Source: CAZCDM01 sp964497475 (GTDB lineage: Bacteria > Planctomycetota > Phycisphaerae > SM23-33). Taken from it: a stretch of DNA of 33,291 bases. The notes under the pieces were generated by a model, which saw only the letters and a list, made by a program, of their open reading frames with translations, was not told the DNA's origin and ran no database searches. The position numbers and the translations under genes were made by a program. The stretch's first letter is position 1, and each line of letters opens with the position of its first letter. Location: NCBI GenBank assembly GCA_964497475.1, contig CAZCDM010000006.1:1-33291 (forward strand), in the 5' to 3' direction. Shown here one piece after another: positions 27,867 to 33,291 of this stretch.

Positions 27867-28131
27867 CGGGTTGAATAACAACTGAATATTGAACATATCG
27901 AAACACACGGGTGTCGCCGCTGGAATGGACCCCAGGGCCGATGCACTGGCCCAGCACCCGCTTTGGCCCTATCGGGCCGGCGCGCCAGGGACGGACGCGC
28001 CAAGGCTGACCCGCCACTGGGAATCGGACCACGACGGGTTGGTAACATGCAGCTGACGGACCCGGCCGCGACGTGCATTCATGCAACGTCATCCCCGGCT
28101 GCATCGCTTGACCTGGTTTGATTATCAGGGC
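27867..28131. other. Gene-free stretch with several hairpins
   Basis: No coding frame stands out. Hairpins include GGCGCG/CGCGCC near 27980-28005 and a TGCAT/ATGCA stem near 28075. A weak promoter-like TTGAAT lies at 27871. It ends in the terminator at 28132-28175, so it could be the nrdJ trailer or a separate RNA. Confidence 0.4.
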
Positions 28132-28175
28132 CCGGGACAATCCGAGACGGCCGCGGATTGCCCCGGCATTTTTTT
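28132..28175 (+). terminator. Rho-independent terminator
   Basis: A 12-bp stem with one A/C mismatch (CCGGGaCAATCCG with CGGATTGcCCCGG) and a 9-base loop, followed by CA and seven T (28169-28175). It would end transcription coming from nrdJ or from an RNA in 27867-28131. Confidence 0.8.
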
Positions 28176-28206
28176 AACCCAATCCCTCGTTCAACGGGGT
28201 TTGTGC

Positions 28207-28235
28207 TTGGTCGCAGAGACGGCGATGGCTATAAT
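28207..28235 (+). promoter_or_regulatory. Sigma70-type promoter of the candidate small RNA
   Basis: TTGGTC, a 17-base spacer and a perfect TATAAT. It lies 31 bases after the preceding terminator, and no coding frame follows, which points to an independent non-coding transcript starting near 28242. Confidence 0.6.
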
Positions 28236-28241
28236 CAGAGT

Positions 28242-28483
28242 GATTGGTCTTGGGCTTGCTGCCCTGGCCGGTCACGACGAACATGCAGCAGCCAGCCGGG
28301 CATTTGTTATCCGATTGTATCTGCGTTCAAGAGCGATGCTCTTGAATCCGACGTAATCATATTCCGATTGGCTGTAACTGCACCCCAGTTGAATGCAGGT
28401 CTCCCTCCACCTGCAGAATAATGGGTAGCAGTTTTGGGCGTGGCGTTCAGGTCTCCCTCCACCTGAACCCCGCCCCTTTTTTT
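28242..28483 (+). ncRNA. Candidate small RNA with repeated CUCCCUCC loops
   Basis: About 240 nt between a promoter and a terminator with no plausible protein. Visible structures, in order: GCCC/GGGC and UGGC/GCCA pairings around 28260-28310; a perfect 9-bp hairpin with a 3-base loop (28326-28346, TTCAAGAGC arm); a 7-bp hairpin TGCAGGT/ACCTGCA with loop CTCCCTCC (28394-28415); and the terminator hairpin with the same loop on a different stem. The loop is complementary to GGAGGGAG-like ribosome-binding sites, so pairing with mRNA leaders is possible, as in C-rich-loop regulators such as RsaE. The hairpins could instead be a dispersed palindromic repeat. It matches no RNA family I know, including 6S, tmRNA, SRP RNA and RNase P RNA. 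Confidence 0.45.
28436..28483 (+). terminator. Rho-independent terminator of the candidate small RNA
   Basis: A long hairpin: GGGCG/CGCCC base, two G-C pairs, then GTTCAGGT/ACCTGAAC with loop CTCCCTCC, followed by seven T (28477-28483). The minus-strand gene ending at 28554 converges on it, but the T-run serves only the plus strand. Confidence 0.8.
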
Positions 28484-28553
28484 GCGCGAGGCCCGTTCGC
28501 CGGTGCGGGCAGGGAATCTTCCGGGCTGTTACGTCGCGTGGGATAGACTGGGA

Positions 28554-29297
28554 TTACAGCCCGGTGGCGATGGCTTCGGAGATCGGCTGGAGAATATTCG
28601 GCAGGACCACGCGAGCGGTGACGTCATCGCAGTACTCGCGCTGCCGCTGGAGAATGGCTGGCAGGTTCATCACGCTGGCCGGGGCCGGGTACTGCCTGGC
28701 CGTGAAGTAGATGCTGATGGGCTCTTCGTCGTACTGGCCGGTGCGAACCTGGTAGCTGTTGCACCGCGTCTCGATGGCGATGCGACCCTGAACGTAGCAG
28801 TCCTCATCGAGGCTGACGACGAGGTGCGGCTCGAACTCCAGCGGCTTCTGGCCGGCCTCGCTGGCGAAGCGTCCCAGCGGGCTCTCGCCCAGCAGGGCCG
28901 AGGTCACCAGCGCATCGCGATTGCCGCTGTAGTCCAGGTTGAACCCGTAGAGCAGGTCCATCGCGTCGACGTCCAGCCCGCCCAGGCCAAGATAGTACAA
29001 GCTCCGCTCGATGATCCAGCTGTGCAGGTCGATCGCTTCGTCGATGCTCGGGGGGTTGAAGAACCCCGCACACAGCCGATTGCTGTGCAGCTCGGCCCAG
29101 CGGTACTGACCGGCCTCGCGGTCGCCCTCGAGCACAAACTCGTGCCCCTCACGCTGATAAAAGCCGGTCATCGAGGGAAACTGTTTCTGCATGGCCTCGA
29201 AGAAATGCAGCACCGTCTCGCGGGCCTGCGGCAGGGCCACGGTCGTCTCGATGTTGAGATTCACAAAAAAATCATCTGCCATACTGCTAAAGTCCAT
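28554..29297 (-). CDS. Conserved-looking protein of unknown function
   Basis: A 247-residue, acidic, soluble-looking protein with no signal peptide or membrane segment. Aromatic and acidic residues are spread evenly, with an alpha/beta look (ETVLHFFEAMQ, AIDLHSWIIERSLYYLG, LVVSLDEDCYVQGRIAIE). GAGGA precedes ATG 29297 by about eight bases; MADDFF five codons later is an alternative start. It lies 10 bases after the serine acetyltransferase gene on the same strand, so it is probably co-transcribed. I do not recognise the family. Confidence 0.75.
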   Translation of the reverse strand: MDFSSMADDFFVNLNIETTVALPQARETVLHFFEAMQKQFPSMTGFYQREGHEFVLEGDREAGQYRWAELHSNRLCAGFFNPPSIDEAIDLHSWIIERSLYYLGLGGLDVDAMDLLYGFNLDYSGNRDALVTSALLGESPLGRFASEAGQKPLEFEPHLVVSLDEDCYVQGRIAIETRCNSYQVRTGQYDEEPISIYFTARQYPAPASVMNLPAILQRQREYCDDVTARVVLPNILQPISEAIATGL

Positions 29298-29307
29298 GGC
29301 GGAGTCC

Positions 29308-30240
29308 TCAGGATTTGCTCTTCTTTGCTTTGGCCTTCGACCGCACCTGCAGGCGCGGCGGCTTGTGCGAGACCGTGCTGCGTGCGTCGATTGATTCGGT
29401 CACGAACACATTGCCCCCCACCGTCACGCCCTGTCCGATGACGGTATCGCCGCCGAGGATCGTCGCGTTGGCGTAGATGGTGACGTTGTCCTCGATGGTC
29501 GGATGGCGCTGGAGGCCCTTGATGGCCCGGCCTCGCTCGTCCTTGGGGAAGCTCTTGGCACCGAGCGTCACGCCCTGGTACATCTTGACGTTATCGCCAA
29601 TGTGCGACGTCTCGCCGATGACAACGCCGGTGGCGTGGTCGATGAAAAAGCTCCGCCCGATCTGCGCACCGGGATGGATGTCGCAGCCGGTCAGGCTGTG
29701 GGCATGCTCGGTCATGATGCGCGGCATGAGGGCCACGCCCAGCTCGATCAGCTCGTGGGCGATCCGGTAGACCATCACCGCATAGAAGCCGGGGTAGCAG
29801 TAGATGATCTCGTCGATGCTCGTCGCAGCCGGGTCGCCGTCGAAGGCGGCCTGGGCGTCGAGGGAGAGCTTCTCCCGCAGGGCCGGCAGGTGGGCAAGGA
29901 ACGTCCGGGCGATGGAGCGTGCGGTGGCCTGGCAGGCGGTCGGATCGTCGCAGGTGCAGCCTTTTTCCAGGCACATGCAGTGGCGGATCTGGTCGGCGAG
30001 CTGGTCGTCCAGCCGCGTCAGCAGCGAGCCGACGTGGTAGCGGAGATTCTCGGCCGAGAGCTTCTTATGGCCGAAGAACCCCGGAAAGAGCAACTGCTGG
30101 ATTTCGCGCAGGGCCGAGACGATCACCTCGCGGTCGGGCAGGAACTCCTGGCCGATGCGCTGGGTCGACTCGTCGAGATCGTAACTGGCCAGCAGGCTCT
30201 CGGTGATCGCGTCGATCGGATTGGGGCCGGGTGCGTTCAT
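29308..30240 (-). CDS. Serine O-acetyltransferase, long EpsC-like form
   Basis: A 310-residue enzyme that acetylates serine to O-acetylserine, the first step of cysteine synthesis. Residues ~1-180 are a long helical N-terminal part, and ~185-290 form a left-handed beta-helix of hexapeptide repeats. Active-site segments DIHPGAQIG and FFIDHATGVVIGETSHIG are present; the second usually reads DHGTG in relatives. The C-terminus is Lys-rich. An unusual insertion HCMCLEKGCTCDDPTAC (residues 87-103) packs five Cys, including two CXC pairs four residues apart, and may bind metal or sense redox state. The Shine-Dalgarno is weak. It is divergent from the TerB-like gene. Confidence 0.88.
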   Translation of the reverse strand: MNAPGPNPIDAITESLLASYDLDESTQRIGQEFLPDREVIVSALREIQQLLFPGFFGHKKLSAENLRYHVGSLLTRLDDQLADQIRHCMCLEKGCTCDDPTACQATARSIARTFLAHLPALREKLSLDAQAAFDGDPAATSIDEIIYCYPGFYAVMVYRIAHELIELGVALMPRIMTEHAHSLTGCDIHPGAQIGRSFFIDHATGVVIGETSHIGDNVKMYQGVTLGAKSFPKDERGRAIKGLQRHPTIEDNVTIYANATILGGDTVIGQGVTVGGNVFVTESIDARSTVSHKPPRLQVRSKAKAKKSKS

Positions 30241-30274
30241 GGTTGGTCCGTTTCAGGCAAGCGGGTCAATATAC

Positions 30275-30280
30275 ATTATA
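30275..30280 (-). promoter_or_regulatory. -10 element for the serine acetyltransferase operon
   Basis: A perfect TATAAT on the minus strand, 35 bases before the start codon, giving a short leader. No good -35 hexamer is seen at the expected distance. Confidence 0.4.
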
Positions 30281-30407
30281 TCCGGCGATTTGTCTGCACG
30301 CTGGTGATGTTTTTCCGGCCGGGGGCGGGGGCGGGCGAAAAAAGTCGGCCGATTTTTCATTTTCACCGAACGGTCCGGCGCGCATCGCCGTTTAACTGGT
30401 AGAGCTG

Positions 30408-30444
30408 CACAGAAGGCGTTTCTCCTGCCCTTTTCGCCTCTGTG
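30408..30444 (+). other. Hairpin with pyrimidine-rich loop
   Basis: CACAG and AGGCG arms pair with CGCCT and CTGTG (one bulged A) around a 16-base loop rich in T and C (TTTCTCCTGCCCTTTT). Together with the next hairpin it may form a small structured RNA or an attenuator. No clear promoter is visible upstream. The rest of the 347-base divergent region 30241-30587 holds only the promoters and terminator listed separately. Confidence 0.4.
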
Positions 30445-30456
30445 AATTGCTTGCAC

Positions 30457-30498
30457 AGCCGGCCGGACTTTCCTTTCCCTGTTCGGCCGGCTTCTTTT
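30457..30498 (+). terminator. Terminator-like hairpin before the TerB-like gene
   Basis: A perfect 9-bp stem (AGCCGGCCG with CGGCCGGCT) and an 18-base pyrimidine-rich loop, followed by TCTTTT. It lies upstream of the TerB-like gene's own promoter, so it would end some transcript coming from further left. Confidence 0.55.
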
Positions 30499-30534
30499 GC
30501 GCCCCGCCAGACCATGTCGCCGCCAAGGCGGTTC

Positions 30535-30562
30535 TTTCCATTTCGCCCCCGGTGCGTACAAT
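30535..30562 (+). promoter_or_regulatory. Promoter of the TerB-like gene
   Basis: TTTCCA, 16-base spacer, TACAAT, followed by a short leader and a good AAGGAG ribosome-binding site nine bases before the ATG. Confidence 0.5.
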
Positions 30563-30587
30563 GGGACCATCGATAAGGAGACGCGCC

Positions 30588-31367
30588 ATGTCCCAAAGCA
30601 ATCTTACGACGCTCAAGAACGTGCTGGTGATGCTCTCGATGGACGGGAAAATCTCGCCCGACGAGCAGGAGTATCTTGACCAGCTCCGCATCCGCCTCGG
30701 CATCGACGAGGCCGAGTACCGCGATGCGATCGACGACGTCCGCGAGAACCCGTCTCGGCTGTCCGTGCCGAAGGGCCCGGCCGGCCAGGCGGTGCTCGAC
30801 CAACTCATCGAGGCCGCCCACGCCGACGGCGAACTGGCCGAGCGGGAGGTTTCGCTGCTGAAGAAGGTCGCGACCTACCTCGGGCTCAGTCCGTCCCAGC
30901 TCGAAGGTCGGCTGCCCGTGAATGAAGAGACGGCCGAGCAGATCGAACAGGCCATCGACGAACTCTACGCCCACTTCAGCCAGTGGGACGAGGCGACGCT
31001 GGCGGCGAAACTCGACGGGCTGGTCCGCTTCGGCTCGGCCGCTGCCCTGCCGATGCTGCGCGTGCTGGAAAGCTACCGCACGCCCGACGGCTGCGAGCGG
31101 AACGTGGAACTCAAAGAGCACATCGCCCGCCGGCTGGGCACCCTCGGCGACGATCGCGCGATCTACTACCTCGCCCAGCAGGTCTGCCTTGGCGACATCG
31201 ACGAGGAGATCACCTCCCAGGCCCTCCAGATCGCCTGCGCCGAAGCGATCGAGCAGGTCCTCGGCGAGCAGTTCACCCAAGGGCAAACCGGCCCCGAGGC
31301 CATCCAGGCCGTTCAGACCTGGTGGCAGGGCCCGGGCGAAAAAGCCTACTCCCGCCTGTCGCTCTGA
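30588..31367 (+). CDS. Tandem TerB-like domain protein
   Basis: A 259-residue soluble protein with two copies of the TerB/DjlA-N-type helical motif, each with an Asp-Gly turn and acidic residues that can bind metal: VMLSMDGKISPDEQEYL (Asp19) and AAHADGELAEREVSLL (Asp80). The second half (~125-245) is helical, with a HEAT-like look. TerB-like domains often occur in stress or membrane-linked scaffolds; no tellurite-resistance operon is present here, so the role is open. The start is supported by AAGGAG. The gene is monocistronic, followed by a 335-base stretch filled with short repeats. Confidence 0.8.
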   Translation: MSQSNLTTLKNVLVMLSMDGKISPDEQEYLDQLRIRLGIDEAEYRDAIDDVRENPSRLSVPKGPAGQAVLDQLIEAAHADGELAEREVSLLKKVATYLGLSPSQLEGRLPVNEETAEQIEQAIDELYAHFSQWDEATLAAKLDGLVRFGSAAALPMLRVLESYRTPDGCERNVELKEHIARRLGTLGDDRAIYYLAQQVCLGDIDEEITSQALQIACAEAIEQVLGEQFTQGQTGPEAIQAVQTWWQGPGEKAYSRLSL

Positions 31368-31407
31368 CCGGAAACAACAGAACCGCAGAGGTACAAAGAC
31401 TCACAGA

Positions 31408-31481
31408 GGCCATTCCCAGCCGGGGGAGGCTGGGCTACACGCAAGGCCATTCCCCAGCCGGGGGCGGCTGGGCTACACGCT
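31408..31481. repeat. Tandem pair of palindromic repeats, family 2
   Basis: Two copies of a 37-base unit, each starting GGCCATTCCC and ending GGCTACACGC. Each holds a CCCAGCC/GGCTGGG hairpin (31415-31434 and 31453-31472); the second copy has a full 8-bp stem with loop GGGG. The hairpin at 11162-11181 is a relative with a compensating change and a similar CCACACG flank. Confidence 0.75.
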
Positions 31482-31487
31482 ATCGGG

Positions 31488-31509
31488 TGGCGGGGCTCCT
31501 GTCCCGCCG
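31488..31509 (+). repeat. Palindromic repeat, family 1
   Basis: A GGCGGG/CCCGCC stem with loop GCTCCTGT. It is the exact reverse complement of the core of the copy inside selD. Confidence 0.75.
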
Positions 31510-31569
31510 CCGCTGACCGTAGCCCGCCTTGTGCTAGGCATTTTGCAAAACAGTTGTCGTTTCACATGG

Positions 31570-31673
31570 TGTCATTCTGAACGAAGCGGCTTGCCGGGCA
31601 AGCCGCGAAGCTGAAGAATCTTCCCGCGAAAAGACCCTTCGGCTTCGCCCTGCGGGCTTCGCTCAGGGTGACA
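31570..31673. mobile_element. MITE-like element of 104 bp
   Basis: Terminal inverted repeats of 18 bases, TGTCATTCTGAACGAAGC on the left and TGTCACCCTGAGCGAAGC on the right (reverse complement), with three mismatches. Inside is a near-perfect 21-base palindrome (31586-31606). It codes for nothing and would depend on a transposase elsewhere. A shortened relative lies at 11076-11117. With the hairpins before it, it fills the gene-free stretch 31368-31702. Confidence 0.65.
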
Positions 31674-31702
31674 ACGGCACGACAGAATATATGCAAAATG
31701 TG

Positions 31703-32035
31703 CTAGACAGGCCGGTCGTAGTGCACAGCCAGCCAGACCGCCGGCGGGTCGGCAGAGACCTCGGCCACGCGGTGGACGCGCCCGGCGGGAATCTGCACCC
31801 ACTGCCCCGGCCGAAGGTCGATGGACTCATCCGGGTCGGCGAACTCCAGCCTTGCCCAACCGGCCAGCAGCACGACCCACTCGGGATGGTCCTGGTCGTA
31901 GGGTTGATCGGGCGGGGTGACCTGGCCGCGCGTGACGATGCGCTCGATGCGCACCGCAGGAGATTCACAGAGCGTCTCGATCCACTCCCCGCCGTCCGGG
32001 CCGGGCAGGTCGCGATACAGATCGCCACGGATCAC
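31703..32035 (-). CDS. Small cupin-domain protein
   Basis: A 110-residue single-domain cupin. Motif 1 is degenerate (YDQDHPEWVVLLAGWARLEF, residues 46-65, keeping one His and a Glu equivalent), and motif 2 is PGQWVQIPAGRVHRV with Pro, Gly and His. The loss of the usual HxH makes metal binding uncertain. I chose GTG 32035 because it begins four bases after the amidase stop, suggesting translational coupling; upstream the frame is a shadow of the amidase gene. Function and ligand are unknown. Confidence 0.75.
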   Translation of the reverse strand: MIRGDLYRDLPGPDGGEWIETLCESPAVRIERIVTRGQVTPPDQPYDQDHPEWVVLLAGWARLEFADPDESIDLRPGQWVQIPAGRVHRVAEVSADPPAVWLAVHYDRPV

Positions 32036-32039
32036 GCGA

Positions 32040-32792
32040 TCAGCGCCCGGAGTGGGCGAACCGCCCCGAGGCCAAGCCCGGCCTGAGCGTCGCGTGAAGG
32101 TAATGATGCAGCCGATGGCCACAACAATCCGTCGCGGCGTTGGGCGCATCGCGGTGGGCGATGACGTTACGCGGGTCGATGTCGCAATAGGTCGCGAGGA
32201 ACTCCACGAGGTCATCCAGCGAGGCCAGTTGCGCCTGGCTGGGCATGTGGTCGTTGAAGTTGCCCACGAGGCAGATGCCAATGCCGACCTCGTTATACGC
32301 ATTGCCCGGCGTGCCGCCGCAGTGGGCGCCGTGCTTCTGCTTGCGCCATCGCGAGCCGACCTGGATGGCGCCGTCGGGCCCGCCCTGGCCGTTGGTGATG
32401 ATGAAGTGATAGCCCAGCTCGTCCCAGCCCTTGCGGCGGTGGATTGTATCGAACCGAGCGGCATTGCCAAAATCCGTGGCAGAGTGATGGATGACGATGT
32501 ACCGCCAGTTCCGCTTGAGCGGCACGGCCCAGGGCCCGGCGGGACGCTGGACTTGACTCGTCCGCGGCTCGATGCGGCGGGCCGGGGCGGGCTTTTTGAA
32601 CGCCACAACCGGCGTGGGCTTGACGGGCGCTTCCAGGCCGACGCAGGGCAGGGCGTCGCTGTTCAGCGGGCCGGCCTGGCCGGGCACGGCCCATTGATGA
32701 CTCGCCAGCGAGCCGTTGGTTTGCGTACAGCCTGCAGCGATCAGCACACACAAGCCGACCACGGCCAGGGGCGTAGGAATCGGGAATCTCAT
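32040..32792 (-). CDS. N-acetylmuramoyl-L-alanine amidase-like lipoprotein
   Basis: A 250-residue envelope protein of the Amidase_2/PGRP family, which cleaves the lactyl-peptide bond in peptidoglycan. A lipoprotein signal peptide ends at IAAGC (Cys22), followed by a Pro-rich linker (~35-92) and the amidase domain (~95-240). Zinc ligands are visible as His102 in IVIHHSAT, His213 in IAHRD and Cys223 in TDCCG, the last in place of the common TDCPG. The GIGICLVGNFN core strand is also typical. GGAGG nine bases before ATG 32792 decides the start over an upstream in-frame ATG. The downstream cupin gene is coupled to it. Confidence 0.88.
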   Translation of the reverse strand: MRFPIPTPLAVVGLCVLIAAGCTQTNGSLASHQWAVPGQAGPLNSDALPCVGLEAPVKPTPVVAFKKPAPARRIEPRTSQVQRPAGPWAVPLKRNWRYIVIHHSATDFGNAARFDTIHRRKGWDELGYHFIITNGQGGPDGAIQVGSRWRKQKHGAHCGGTPGNAYNEVGIGICLVGNFNDHMPSQAQLASLDDLVEFLATYCDIDPRNVIAHRDAPNAATDCCGHRLHHYLHATLRPGLASGRFAHSGR

Positions 32793-33115
32793 GGGACCAG
32801 CCTCCCACCGTCGCGTCGGGTTCCCAGAGCCGGCGAGGGTGAATCGGAACATCGCGGGGCCGACAAAACCATCGCCAGCCTCGGACTACATCGGCCAGGC
32901 CGCCCGGGCGCACTTGAGCCTTTTTACAATTCCCGTCGCGCCAATCCACCGCGCACGTCGACGTCCGATCGGCCGAGTCGGAAAAACCAGGGCGTCTTGT
33001 TGCCTGGGCTGGCACCAACGGCACTATTTTTCCGGGCCTTTGACCCTGCCGGCAGCCGCTATGCTTTTGGCTGTCAAACCCCGGCCAACACGCCTACCCG
33101 GATGGGGCCGGGCGA
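32793..33115. other. Gene-free stretch upstream of the amidase gene
   Basis: No convincing frame or RNA on either strand. It must hold the amidase promoter on the minus strand, but no clear hexamer pair is visible. Confidence 0.5.
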
Positions 33116-33147
33116 TTGCTTGTACCGCCATCCGAGACGGTTATAAT
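33116..33147 (+). promoter_or_regulatory. Candidate promoter near the window end
   Basis: A perfect TATAAT at 33142-33147, with TTGCTT 20 bases upstream (long spacing) or the overlapping TTGTAC at 16 bases. The GAGACGG segment before the -10 also occurs in the small-RNA promoter at 28207-28235. It probably drives a gene that begins at or beyond the window edge. Confidence 0.4.
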
Positions 33148-33218
33148 GAAATGGGTACTTTGAAAAATTCAAATTCGGATATCGCGTAGGATTTTCGCTT
33201 TCTGGCAAAGAGCAAAAA

Positions 33219-33291
33219 ATGGTGCATATGGGCTCATATTCCGCCGTTTTTTTGCGATGCCGCCAGGGAGCGAAAAGACCAGCGAGGCCGA
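33219..33291 (+). CDS. Possible start of a gene cut by the window edge
   Basis: An open frame MVHMGSYSAVFLRCRQG continues to the last base, about 70 bases after the TATAAT promoter. The ribosome-binding site is poor (AAAGAG), and only 24 codons are visible, so this may be no gene at all. Confidence 0.2.
   Translation, partial: MVHMGSYSAVFLRCRQGAKRPARP

Noticed and set aside
27867..28175. RNase P RNA, tmRNA or 4.5S RNA in the structured stretch after nrdJ
   Set aside because: None of the conserved cores of these RNAs is present on either strand.
30389..30445. A tRNA-like D-arm (AACTGGTAGAGC)
   Set aside because: No anticodon arm, T-arm or acceptor stem can be formed around it; the bases instead take part in a CACAG/CTGTG hairpin.
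31408..31481. Short tandem repeats as the start of a CRISPR array
   Set aside because: There are only two units, with no spacers between them and no cas genes; each unit is a palindromic element found elsewhere.

Overview
The window is high-GC bacterial DNA whose gene content points to the Planctomycetota, probably a Phycisphaerae-like member. The main signs are a GreA with a very long N-terminal extension of the size known from Chlamydia and other PVC bacteria, a DUF1570-type secreted protein, several lipoproteins with Pro-rich tails, and a response regulator carrying an RsbW-type ATPase domain. The assignment is inference from gene families; no rRNA is present. A run of exactly 100 N (16949-17048) marks a scaffold join, so the two sides may not be truly adjacent.

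Layout. 1-5594: minus-strand genes for a large Pro-rich lipoprotein, a 57-residue Cys-containing membrane peptide and the extended GreA. 5694-10931: a tight plus-strand selenium operon, selA-selB-selD, in which selD is a three-module fusion: CXC-rich N-terminus, selenophosphate synthetase, then a CC-rich linker and an AhpD-like thiol domain. 11217-16877: a minus-strand NAD-linked [NiFe] hydrogenase operon hoxF-hoxU-hoxY-hoxH-hoxW, followed by a stand-alone receiver protein. After the gap: a lipoprotein (17158-18663) and nth (endonuclease III), both plus strand, then a minus-strand pair encoding a hybrid histidine kinase and a REC-HATPase regulator, then the DUF1570-like protein. 24756-27776: a B12-dependent ribonucleotide reductase (nrdJ) behind a long AT-rich leader. 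28554-30240: an unknown protein and a serine acetyltransferase, minus strand. 30588-31367: a tandem TerB-like protein. 31703-32792: an amidase lipoprotein and a cupin, minus strand.

The gene-poor stretches are unusually structured. At least three families of short palindromic repeats occur. One has an invariant 8-base loop on four different but fully complementary stems; one copy of it lies inside selD exactly at the SelD/AhpD junction, and two copies sit between a 39-bp duplication of the nth start region. A 104-bp MITE-like element and a shortened relative are also present. Between nrdJ and the unknown gene lie a terminator, a good sigma70-type promoter and a ~240-nt structured segment ending in a second terminator, which together form a candidate small RNA with two hairpins sharing a CUCCCUCC loop.

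The most novel items are the SelD fusion with two added thiol modules, the candidate small RNA, and the repeat families with signs of having reshaped selD, nth and the nrdJ 3' end. No selenoprotein gene and no tRNA-Sec were found in the window.
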